Shown here: piece after piece, positions 1 through 5,664 of the stretch | Position numbering within the stretch: position 1 is the stretch's first letter | Layout of the letters: the number at the start of each line of letters is the position of its first letter | Assembly: GCA_030740135.1 (NCBI GenBank) | Contig: JASLXW010000109.1 | Span: 1 to 10,167 of the forward strand | From: Nitrospinota bacterium | Lineage (GTDB): Bacteria > UBA8248 > JACPRG01 | Direction of reading: 5' to 3' | DNA: 10,167 nt | Position numbers and translations under genes: made by a program | Notes under the pieces: generated by a model | What the model saw: only the letters and a program-made list of their open reading frames with translations | What the model was told of the DNA's origin: nothing | Databases searched by the model: none

Positions 1-288
1 CGTCACCGGCGGATGGCCGCGCATGTTCGCGAATGGGCCGGATCCCGCCTCTCCCTCTTTGTCGTGGAAAGATGCGCCTCACCCACGGTGACGGTCGTCG
101 AGGTGCCCCCGAATTTCAACCTGCCCGGCCTCTATTCGGGTCTCGAAAATGAAGGGGTCCTCATCGCGGGCGGCTATGGGAAATTGCGCGAAAACACGTT
201 CCGGATCGGACACATGGGAGATTGGGCGGTGGCGGACGTGATGGAGTTGACGGACATCATCGATCAAGAATTGGAAGATCTGAGATGA
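1..288 (+). CDS. Class V PLP aminotransferase, C-terminal fragment
   Basis: The frame is open from the first base and ends at TGA 286-288, so this is the last ~95 residues of a gene that begins outside the window. The stretch VLIAGGYGKLRENTFRIGHMG is the typical C-terminal domain strand-turn of the alanine-glyoxylate / serine-pyruvate aminotransferase group of class V (fold type I) PLP enzymes, where G-x-G-K-L...F-R-I-G-H-M-G lines the active site near the carboxylate-binding arginine. The following helix (VADVMELTDIIDQELEDL) matches the family's closing helix. Such enzymes transfer the amino group of alanine or serine to glyoxylate or related 2-oxoacids in the cytoplasm. The PLP-lysine half is not in view, so the substrate cannot be assigned. 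An internal ATG at 13 is not the true start. Confident on the superfamily, not on the exact reaction. Confidence 0.85.
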   Translation, partial: RHRRMAAHVREWAGSRLSLFVVERCASPTVTVVEVPPNFNLPGLYSGLENEGVLIAGGYGKLRENTFRIGHMGDWAVADVMELTDIIDQELEDLR

Positions 289-812
289 TCCGCCGGATCA
301 GAGAAGAGAGCCCCTTCAGGGTTCAGATCCGCTTCCACTCAAGGTAAAAGGGCGTATTTCAAAAGAGCCCCATCGTTCTAGCCAACCCGGTGTCGGGGCG
401 AGTGGTATGGAGCGAGACGGCTTCGCGCGCGCGTATTCCCCCAGGCCTTTCCCGGAGTCCCCGTGAAGGCCCTGGCGAGTCTCACCCCTGAGGAATCCAA
501 GGCCCTGATCGCGAAAGCGCTCTGGACCCTCCCGGAAATGAAGGAGGCCCGCCGCTCCGGGACGGTCGTCATCGCCGCGGACGGCACGTCGGTCCATGTG
601 CCCGTTTATGGGATCGAACGGATACGGAAAGAACCGGAGACAAGCAAAGATCGAGTTGGTGGATGGGGCTTGGTTGTTCGGTTTTTAGCGGTTTTCTCCC
701 TTTTCGTTGCAGGCAGCGTTACATTGTCAATGTTGTCTATTTCCAGTTGTATCCAAGAACCCCTGGGATACGACAACTCGGTATCGCCGGCCTTCGGGAA
801 GGGAGGTTTAAT
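289..812. other. Long spacer between aminotransferase and DHODH-like gene
   Basis: No intact gene is convincing here. A small palindrome TGATCC-GCC-GGATCA (286-300) overlaps the aminotransferase stop, but no T-run follows. From 463 there is a decayed gene fragment, listed separately. Bases ~640-760 are noticeably richer in T than the surroundings (runs such as GGTTTTTAGCGGTTTTC). This part could encode two hydrophobic stretches in the frame of the fragment, but could equally be promoter and leader DNA for the gene at 813. A weak -35/-10 pair (TTGTCA 724-729, TTGTAT 747-752, 17-nt spacer) is present but too poor to call. Confidence 0.5.
463..627 (+). pseudogene. N-terminal remnant of an uncharacterised protein family (LTPEESK...LIAKA type)
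   Basis: A GTG at 463 with GGAG five bases upstream opens a frame beginning MKALASLTPEESKALIAKAL, followed by LPEMKEARRSGTVVIAADGTS. This resembles the beginning of a widespread uncharacterised bacterial family whose first ~50 residues read S-L-T-P-x-E-S-K-x-L-I-A-K-A-V...P-x-V...A...G-x-I-V-I-A-x-G-T-T. After about residue 50 the similarity stops. The frame stays open to 1002 but becomes two hydrophobic segments (about residues 70-90 and 118-132) and then overlaps the well-supported gene starting at 813 by 190 bases. The simplest view is a truncated, fused remnant. A small expressed membrane protein cannot be excluded. The family recognition is from memory of the motif; the function is unknown. 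Confidence 0.45.
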
Positions 813-1910
813 ATGGCCGTTTATGAGTCTTGCATTCGTCCTTTGCTGTTTCTTCTTCCGCCGGAGCCGGCTCACAAATTGGGCAGGTGGGTCCTTGCCG
901 GAAAACAACCTTGGCAAGCCCTGTCCGAACGCTTTCAGGTCCGGGATGCACGCCTGGAAACCGAAGTGGCGGGGTTGCGCCTGCAAACCCCCATCGGCCT
1001 GAGCGCCGGATTCGACAAGGACGTGGAAACCCTTCCCGGAGTTCCCCGCCTTGGATTCGGCGTTGTGACCGTGGGAACCATTATGCCGAAGCCCCGGGCC
1101 GGGAATCCCGGGCCCAGGTTGCTGCGACGGCCCCGGGAGATGGGATTGGTCAACAGCCTGGGGTTGCCGTCCAAGGGGCTCGAGCACGCCGTTCGCAGCC
1201 TCTCCCGGCGCCGCGAGTCCCACCGGGCCGGCGGGCCTCCGGTCATCGCCAACATTGGCGGGTTCTCGGTCGAGGAGATCCTGACGAGCCACAGGGCCGT
1301 GGAGCCCTTGGTGGATGCGGCGGAGATCGACTGGATTTGTCCCAACCAGAAGGAGCGGCCTGATTTGAACGAACTGGATCTCACCGCCCGCCTCATGGAG
1401 GAGGTTTCGGCCGAGCGCCGAAAGCCCCTTTTTCTGAAGCTGCCCCTGCGCATGTCGGAGGAGAATTGGCGGAGGGCGCTGGCGATGGCGGACATCGCGG
1501 CGAGGTGCGGCCAGGACGGCGTCAGCATGGGCGGGGGGATGATGCATGACAACCCTCGTCTCGCGGTGGGAAGGGGAAACCTGACCGGCCTCTCCGTGTT
1601 CGACAACACCCTCCGAATTGTCCGGGACCTTCGAAGCCGGATTGACGAACGCCTTATCATCAAGACGGCCGGGGGCGTTTTCGACGAAGAGGGGGCCTTC
1701 CGTCTCCTGGAGGCGGGCGCCGGAATCGTGGACATCCTGACGTCTTTCGTCTACCTGGGTCCGTCGGCGCCGGCCCGGATATCGCGGGGGCTTGTGCGGA
1801 AAATGGATGAGGAAGGAATCGGCTCGGTGCGGGATCTGCGGCCCTGGTCTTCGGCGCCGGCCGCTCACTCATCCGAGCAAGGGGCCAATCTTGTCCATGA
1901 TTCGTTGTAG
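813..1910 (+). CDS. Divergent class 2-type dihydroorotate dehydrogenase-like flavoprotein
   Basis: 365 residues. The ATG at 813 is chosen because GGGAGG lies 7-8 bases upstream; the frame is open further up but without family similarity. An N-terminal amphipathic segment (residues ~4-28, YESCIRPLLFLLPPEPAHKL) matches the membrane-associating helices of class 2 (quinone-linked) PyrD. FMN-barrel signatures are present: SAGFDKD (64-70), TVGTIMPKPRAGNPGPRL (86-103), LKL with Lys209, IIKTAGGV (282-289) and DILTSFVYLGP (307-317). Family knowledge says PyrD oxidises dihydroorotate to orotate at the inner membrane. Here, however, the orotate-contacting asparagines are mostly replaced: the GFN motif is GLP (Pro119), the Asn before the catalytic loop is Asp173 and the TNTT motif is MGGG. 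The class 2 catalytic serine position is Cys176 (ICPN). Fold and FMN binding are confident; the substrate is probably not standard. It stands alone between a remnant and a convergent gene, with no pyrimidine genes nearby. Confidence 0.85.
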   Translation: MAVYESCIRPLLFLLPPEPAHKLGRWVLAGKQPWQALSERFQVRDARLETEVAGLRLQTPIGLSAGFDKDVETLPGVPRLGFGVVTVGTIMPKPRAGNPGPRLLRRPREMGLVNSLGLPSKGLEHAVRSLSRRRESHRAGGPPVIANIGGFSVEEILTSHRAVEPLVDAAEIDWICPNQKERPDLNELDLTARLMEEVSAERRKPLFLKLPLRMSEENWRRALAMADIAARCGQDGVSMGGGMMHDNPRLAVGRGNLTGLSVFDNTLRIVRDLRSRIDERLIIKTAGGVFDEEGAFRLLEAGAGIVDILTSFVYLGPSAPARISRGLVRKMDEEGIGSVRDLRPWSSAPAAHSSEQGANLVHDSL

Positions 1911-1982
1911 GGTCGGGGGGCTGGAAGCCGGATGGACCGGGGGAGGCAGAAGGCCGAGCAAGCGACAAGATTTGTAAGGGAA

Positions 1983-2004
1983 GAATCGGCCCGGCCGTCG
2001 ATTC
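1983..2004. terminator. Hairpin between convergent genes, possible bidirectional terminator
   Basis: GAATCGGC (1983-1990) and GTCGATTC (1997-2004) pair over eight positions (one G-T wobble) around the loop CCGGCC. The hairpin sits in the 117-base gap between the stop of the DHODH-like gene and the stop of the opposing small gene, where a shared terminator is expected. There is no clear T-run on either side, so intrinsic termination is uncertain. Confidence 0.3.
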
Positions 2005-2027
2005 GAAAGGATCTTGAGAATAACGCG

Positions 2028-2306
2028 TTAAGCGGATTCTGTCAGCAGATCGAGTTGTATTTCCGGCGGATTGTATCGGGGGTTCTTTCCATTGTTCTCG
2101 CGGCGGTATTCATCGAGGCGTTGTTCCACCCAAATCTCAGCGGCTTCCCGGCTGATGGCGGGCCCGATGATGCGCACGTCGGAGACTTCCAGCCCGTCCG
2201 TTGAGTAATCCCGGGCGACGCGGTGGGGGCTGTGGTGGTTCCCGACCGCGACCATCTTGTCGCCGTTCAGAAGCTCATACCTGAAGGTGTCTCTCTTCTC
2301 GGACAA
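2028..2306 (-). CDS. Small protein resembling GIY-YIG-like family, active-site motif degenerate
   Basis: 92 residues from a TTG start (2304-2306) preceded by TGAGG about ten bases upstream; stop TAA at 2028-2030. The pattern RYELLNGDKMVAVGNHHSPHR (~9-29), then a short strand VRIIGPAISREAAEIW, then a helix and GGKNPRYN-like ending (NNGKNPRYN, ~71-79) follows a group of small bacterial proteins related to the GIY-YIG fold, usually reading Y-x-L-x-D-G-x-K-V-V-Y-V-G-I-T-x-D-P-x-R-R. Here the Y-V-G-I-T core is V-A-V-G-N-H and the second arginine is lost, so nuclease activity is doubtful. No signal peptide or membrane segment. It is divergent from the dehydrogenase gene at 2681 and convergent with the flavoprotein gene. 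The gene is likely real because the protein has well-ordered secondary structure and family pattern; the function is unknown. Confidence 0.6.
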   Translation of the reverse strand: MSEKRDTFRYELLNGDKMVAVGNHHSPHRVARDYSTDGLEVSDVRIIGPAISREAAEIWVEQRLDEYRRENNGKNPRYNPPEIQLDLLTESA

Positions 2307-2680
2307 TCCTGATTTTCCTCAGGCGCGGTTCGCGGAATGACCCGTCCGGCGCTGATCCGGCCGCTTCACCTTATTGGTATCGGCGCGTGGGAGGGTTGAG
2401 TGAACACCCTCCGGTCCATCTTGACGAGATTGCCGAAACCAACTCGCATTCGGTATATTTGGGGTGGTCCGGTCACATGCCACCGGTGAGTTCCATCTCC
2501 CCCCATTTAATGGATGATTAGGCAGTATAAGCGTTTTCAGGTAATCGGGAAAGTAAAAAGACAGATACAAAACAAATTACTCCGCGCGAAGCGGGAGGGG
2601 GGCGTTTCTCAAAAAGAATCAAGGCAGGCCTTCTTTCATCGTGGTAAATCGGCGCGGAAATGCCGATGGGAGGGATTTCG
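2307..2680. other. Divergent intergenic region, promoter-bearing, with AT-rich stretch
   Basis: No convincing gene lies in these 374 bases, which separate a minus-strand small gene from the plus-strand dehydrogenase. Bases ~2505-2580 are clearly richer in A and T than the rest of the window, as expected of a regulatory or spacer segment or of foreign DNA. One possible promoter is listed separately. Short frames on both strands show no recognisable pattern. The last bases contain the ribosome binding site GGGAGGG (2668-2674) of the dehydrogenase. Confidence 0.5.
2430..2459 (+). promoter_or_regulatory. Possible sigma70-type promoter upstream of the zinc dehydrogenase
   Basis: TTGCCG (2430-2435) and TATATT (2454-2459) are separated by 18 bases and point toward the dehydrogenase gene starting at 2681. 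The match is moderate, and the implied leader of about 215 bases is long, so a closer promoter in the AT-rich part is equally possible. Confidence 0.25.
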
Positions 2681-3715
2681 ATGCTCGGAGTCGTGAAGAC
2701 AGCGCGGGGGAAGGGCAACGTCGAGGTCCGGGAAGTCGCCGAGCGTTCGCCCGGGCCGGGTGAGGTCAAAATCGCCGTCCGGAACGCCGGAATCTGCGGA
2801 ACGGATCTCCACATCTACCACGACCATTTCATGTCCAACCCGCCCGTAGTGATGGGGCACGAGTTCTGCGGCGAGGTCGCCGAAGTCGGACGGGGCGTGA
2901 CGGCCTACGCTCCCGGGGACCGCGTGACGTGCGAAACGGCCGCCCGGACGTGCGGCCGGTGCCGGTTCTGCCGGCGCGGAGATTACAACCTCTGCAACGA
3001 CCGCCTTGGCTTCGGCTACGGCGTGGACGGCGCCTTCACCAATTTTGTCATCGCGCGGCAGGCCCTCCTCCACCGACTCCCAGACAATGTGGATTTCATC
3101 GCGGGCGCGCTGACCGAGCCCTTGGCCTGCGCCGTCCACGGCGTTATCCACCTGACCCGCGTCCAGGCGGGAGACGTTGTCGTCGTGACGGGGCCCGGCC
3201 CCATCGGCCTGATGGTGGCGCAGGTCGCGAAGGCCGAAGGGGGGTGCGTCATTCTGCTGGGGACAAGCCGCGACGCCGCCCGGTTGAAGGTCGCCAGAAA
3301 CCTGGGGTTGGCGGGGGTCATGAATCTCGACGAGGAGGACGCCGTCTCTTTCGTCCGCGAGCTTACCGGCGGATTCGGGGCGGACGTCGTCTTCGAGTCG
3401 GCGGGCGCGCCGCCGGCGGCCGGGTTGCTGTTGGACCTGGTTCGGAAGGCGGGGAAGTTCACCCAGGTCGGCCTGATGGGCAGGCCGTTTGAAATCGACT
3501 GGGAGCAAATCGCCTACAAAGAGGTTCAGGTGACGGGGATGTTCTCCCACAACTGGTGGGACTGGGAGCGCGCGCTGGACCTCCTCGGCCAGGGCAAGGT
3601 GGACCCGCGCGCCATCGTCTCCAGCCGGGTCCCGATCACCGAGTGGAAAACGTCGTTCGAGAGGCTCGAAGCGGCGGAGGAGGTGAAGGTCCTCCTCCAT
3701 CCGGTTGAGGATTGA
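2681..3715 (+). CDS. Medium-chain zinc-dependent alcohol/polyol dehydrogenase
   Basis: 344 residues, full length for the sorbitol/threonine dehydrogenase-like branch of the MDR superfamily. ATG 2681 is preferred over the in-frame ATGs at 2660 and 2666 because GGGAGGG sits six bases before it. The catalytic zinc site is visible as Cys39 (GICGTD), His60-Glu61 (MGHEF) and Glu147 (TEPLAC). The structural zinc site is Cys91, Cys94, Cys97 and Cys105 (C-x2-C-x2-C-x7-C). The Rossmann dinucleotide loop is GPGPIG (171-176). The second Rossmann strand ends LLGTSRD instead of the acidic residue usual for NAD-specific members, so NADP preference is possible (inference). The enzyme would oxidise a secondary alcohol or polyol to a ketone in the cytoplasm; the substrate cannot be read from sequence. 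It is monocistronic as far as seen, and converges with the OsmC-family gene. Confidence 0.92.
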   Translation: MLGVVKTARGKGNVEVREVAERSPGPGEVKIAVRNAGICGTDLHIYHDHFMSNPPVVMGHEFCGEVAEVGRGVTAYAPGDRVTCETAARTCGRCRFCRRGDYNLCNDRLGFGYGVDGAFTNFVIARQALLHRLPDNVDFIAGALTEPLACAVHGVIHLTRVQAGDVVVVTGPGPIGLMVAQVAKAEGGCVILLGTSRDAARLKVARNLGLAGVMNLDEEDAVSFVRELTGGFGADVVFESAGAPPAAGLLLDLVRKAGKFTQVGLMGRPFEIDWEQIAYKEVQVTGMFSHNWWDWERALDLLGQGKVDPRAIVSSRVPITEWKTSFERLEAAEEVKVLLHPVED

Positions 3716-3727
3716 GCCGAAGCCCCC

Positions 3728-3747
3728 GAAGGGGCGCATCCCCCTTC
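3728..3747 (+). terminator. Candidate terminator hairpin after the dehydrogenase
   Basis: GAAGGGG (3728-3734) and CCCCTTC (3741-3747) form a perfect seven-pair stem with a six-base loop, 12 bases after the dehydrogenase stop. There is no run of T after it, so efficiency is uncertain. Confidence 0.35.
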
Positions 3748-3775
3748 AGTTGGCGCCCTCCGGAATCGACAAGCG

Positions 3776-3807
3776 CCGGGGCGCGGGTGTTCATCGCCCG
3801 GCCCCGG
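3776..3807. terminator. Strong GC hairpin between convergent genes
   Basis: CCGGGGC (3776-3782) pairs with GCCCCGG (3801-3807), and CGGG (3784-3787) with CCCG (3797-3800), leaving one bulged G and a nine-base loop: eleven pairs in all. It begins one base beyond the stop codon of the minus-strand OsmC-family gene, and 60 bases beyond the plus-strand dehydrogenase stop. The position suits a shared transcription end for both. No T-run is present. Confidence 0.4.
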
Positions 3808-3808
3808 G

Positions 3809-4306
3809 TCATTCGTATCGGGGCATTTCCCCGTCCGGCGGGACGATGTGGAGGTTCTCGATGAGCTCCGGCGGCCTCATCAGCGTGTTGTGAAGCGGAC
3901 AGTTCTCCAACTCGTCCAGGAGCATCGCCTTCTGCTCTTCAGTCACATCCCCTTTGATGTAGACGTCCGACACGAGCCGGGCGATCATGTTTTTTCGCCG
4001 CCCGGGATCACCGTGGTAATCCTTGTGAAACTTCGGCGTGAGGCTTCGCTTGAAGCTGAGGTGTATCTCGACGTCGTCCAGCCGGATGCCGCGGGCCTTC
4101 GCTACTCCCAGTAGCGTGAGGAGGCTTCAGCCGCCGTATCCGGCGATGAAGAACTCGTACGGCGACGCGCCCAAATCGTCTCCGCCCCGGACTTCGGGCT
4201 CATCGAGGATGTAGGCGTGCTTGCCCGTCGTCGTGAACATCTGCATCTGCATCCCCCGGCCGGCGGAGCGTACAATGACCTGGGGCTGATTGCATTTTTC
4301 GGACAT
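3809..4306 (-). CDS. OsmC-family selenoprotein (TGA = selenocysteine at codon 60)
   Basis: Read through one in-frame TGA (4127-4129), the gene encodes 165 residues, the usual OsmC/YhfA-type length. ATG 4304-4306 has a strong AAGGAG seven bases upstream. Before the TGA comes GASPYEFFIAGYGG (46-59); after it SLLTLLGVAKARGI (61-74). This matches the OsmC pattern S-P-x-E-L-L-x-A-A-L-G-x-C-x-x-x-T at the start of the central helix, with the TGA exactly at the catalytic cysteine. Further on, LSFKRS (83-88), a lysine/arginine-rich turn and ENCPLHNTL with the second conserved Cys136 complete the fold. OsmC proteins reduce organic hydroperoxides in the cytoplasm with this cysteine pair; here selenocysteine would be the attacking residue. 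A SECIS-like hairpin follows the TGA. TGA is a normal stop elsewhere in the window, which excludes a recoded genome. The alternative is a cysteine-to-stop mutation, less likely given position, intact frame and hairpin. Confidence 0.8.
4095..4125 (-). promoter_or_regulatory. bSECIS-like element for selenocysteine insertion
   Basis: In the mRNA of the OsmC-family gene, 11 bases after the TGA, GCTAC (4115-4111) pairs with GTAGC (4105-4101) around the loop TGGGA; the closing T-A can make it six pairs with loop GGG. Below it, GCCT (4125-4122) pairs with AGGC (4098-4095) across an asymmetric internal loop. Bacterial SECIS elements are known to lie inside the coding region just after the UGA, with an apical loop about 16-37 bases away and a G among its first two bases, for SelB binding. 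Here 16 bases separate the TGA from the loop and its second base is G. Seen directly: the pairing. Inferred: SelB recognition. Confidence 0.7.
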
Positions 4307-4338
4307 CGGGAATCTCCTTTCAGAGGGTTCAGGCGAGG

Positions 4339-4416
4339 GGGGGCGTGGCGCGTCGCTTTCCCCGCCCCCGCAAACAAGAGGGTTTCATCGTTCTCTTCAG
4401 GCGATTTCCCCGCCTG
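4339..4416 (-). other. Hairpin-rich spacer between transglutaminase-like and OsmC-family genes
   Basis: Two stems are visible in this 136-base gap. CAGGCG (4398-4403) pairs with CGCCTG (4411-4416), extendable by one T-A pair, with a seven-base loop. GGGGGCG (4339-4345) pairs with CGCCCCC (4363-4369) around a 17-base loop. On the minus strand they follow the transglutaminase-like stop and precede the OsmC start, so they may end the upstream transcript or damp read-through. No clear promoter was recognised. Confidence 0.3.
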
Positions 4417-4442
4417 AGCGGGCCAAGCCCGGGCGTCCCGCG

Positions 4443-5660
4443 TCAGCGGGGCTTCGCGGCGACGTTGAGGGAAGTCAACCGGCGCCGGGCGGGCGTCAGC
4501 AGGTTCCTGGGCGTCAGGCGGTAAGCCTCCTCGGCTTTCCCGAGAAGGCCCAGCGCCCGGAGGGCCTCTCCACGATAGAAGTGAACGGTTTCCTTCCAGC
4601 GACCCTCGGGAAATTCGCTCACCAAGGTGTTGAGGGTGTTCAGCGCCGGCCGCGGCTGTTCCGCTTCCAGCAGGGCCATGCCCGAGAAGAACAGGGCGTC
4701 CTCGCGGACCGGGCCCGCAGCCGAGGCGAGGACCTCGCGATAGAGGGGAAGCGCCTTGTGCCAGCGGGCGTGAAGCGCGTAATGCCGGGCCCGCGCCAGT
4801 TTCTTTCGGGGGAGATTTCTCCCGGGCAACCAGGAGCGGTTCCAGACGAAGCGGATGTCCTGCACAAAGGAGGAGAAGGCCCTGCCGAACACCTGATAAT
4901 ACAAGCGCGTCAGCCGAATCACCCGGCGGTGTTTTCGCCGCTGACCCCGTACGAAGCTGATGCCCGGACGGTCGGGGCCGATCGGGCTGACGACGAACGA
5001 CCGGTACCACTCGACGAAATCGTCCCGGCGGTTGCCGTCGCTTGCCACCGCGGAGAGCCTGTGTTCCCCCCCCACAACGGGCAAATTCTCGATGGTCGAG
5101 AAGTCCGCGCCGAGCTCGCGTAGGGTGACGCCGCCCCGGTCGGCCCCGGGGAAAATGCCGTTGAGGGGGTCGACCAGGACCCAGCGGCCGTCCAGAAGGA
5201 CTTCGGTCACGGAATGGGGGGAGACGCCCTGTTTGTTCCGCAGCATCGCCAGCCGGCCTTGAATCCCCTTTTTCGCGAGGAGGTGGGCCAGGCCGACGGC
5301 AATCTGATTGCAGTACGCCGTCCCATCCACGGCCACGTCCAGGAAGGGCCGATCCCGCGGAGACGTGTCGGCCGTTACGTTCATCCGCCAGTGGAGAAAG
5401 GCCGTCAGGTCCGACACGGTTTTCACCTCGGACGCTCGGCCGGGGGACGCCCTGTTCGCCATGACTTCGTAGGTCACGTGTTGGTAGGCCCGCTTCAGGC
5501 TTCCCCCGCCCGTGACGAGCAAATACGCGGGAAAGGCGGCGACCAGCAGCACGAGCAGGACGCCGGCGGCGATTCCCCACCGCTTCAATCGACGTCCGGT
5601 CTTGGAGATGGCCCGGGACCTTTCAATCCATGTGGGGCCCGCGTATCGAATGGGATTCAA
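4443..5660 (-). CDS. Membrane-anchored transglutaminase-like protein with C-terminal helical repeats
   Basis: About 405 residues. One hydrophobic segment (residues ~29-50) after a basic stretch (TGRRLKRWG) makes it a type II membrane protein with an outer-facing body. Residues ~105-170 form a transglutaminase-like core: Cys117 in GTAYCNQIAVGLAHLLAKKG, His149 in SPHSVTEVLLDGRW and Asp164 in VLVDPLNGIF give the papain-like Cys-His-Asp triad. Residues ~285-400 are alpha-helical with TPR-like spacing (ARHYALHARWHKALPLYREV; ALFFSGMALLEAEQPRPAL). The likely role is a protease, peptidase or acyl-transfer enzyme at the cell envelope; the substrate is unknown. The frame opens with TTG at 5658-5660, four bases after the stop of the upstream aminotransferase gene, without a clear Shine-Dalgarno sequence. 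This suggests translational coupling, and the exact start is uncertain. TGA stop at 4443-4445. Confidence 0.8.
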   Translation of the reverse strand: MNPIRYAGPTWIERSRAISKTGRRLKRWGIAAGVLLVLLVAAFPAYLLVTGGGSLKRAYQHVTYEVMANRASPGRASEVKTVSDLTAFLHWRMNVTADTSPRDRPFLDVAVDGTAYCNQIAVGLAHLLAKKGIQGRLAMLRNKQGVSPHSVTEVLLDGRWVLVDPLNGIFPGADRGGVTLRELGADFSTIENLPVVGGEHRLSAVASDGNRRDDFVEWYRSFVVSPIGPDRPGISFVRGQRRKHRRVIRLTRLYYQVFGRAFSSFVQDIRFVWNRSWLPGRNLPRKKLARARHYALHARWHKALPLYREVLASAAGPVREDALFFSGMALLEAEQPRPALNTLNTLVSEFPEGRWKETVHFYRGEALRALGLLGKAEEAYRLTPRNLLTPARRRLTSLNVAAKPR

Positions 5661-5664
5661 TGGC

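Noticed and set aside
724..752. Promoter for the DHODH-like gene (TTGTCA, 17 bases, TTGTAT)
   Set aside because: The -10 lacks the conserved second-position A and matches only three of six positions; too weak to list.
606..1868. Long open frame antisense to the DHODH-like gene
   Set aside because: Low-complexity composition and no motifs; the plus-strand frame carries clear FMN-barrel signatures.
2636..3739. Long open frame antisense to the zinc dehydrogenase
   Set aside because: A GC-driven shadow; the sense frame has the full set of zinc and Rossmann motifs.
4127..4129. TGA as a simple nonsense mutation in an OsmC pseudogene, or as tryptophan in an alternative code
   Set aside because: No other lesion is present, the codon sits exactly on the redox cysteine, a SECIS-like hairpin follows, and TGA ends several other genes in the window. 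A nonsense mutation is not formally excluded.
4102..5580. Long open frame on the minus strand that covers the transglutaminase-like gene and ends inside the OsmC-family gene
   Set aside because: The product is arginine/proline/glycine-rich with no family pattern; it is an alternative frame of two well-supported genes in GC-rich DNA.
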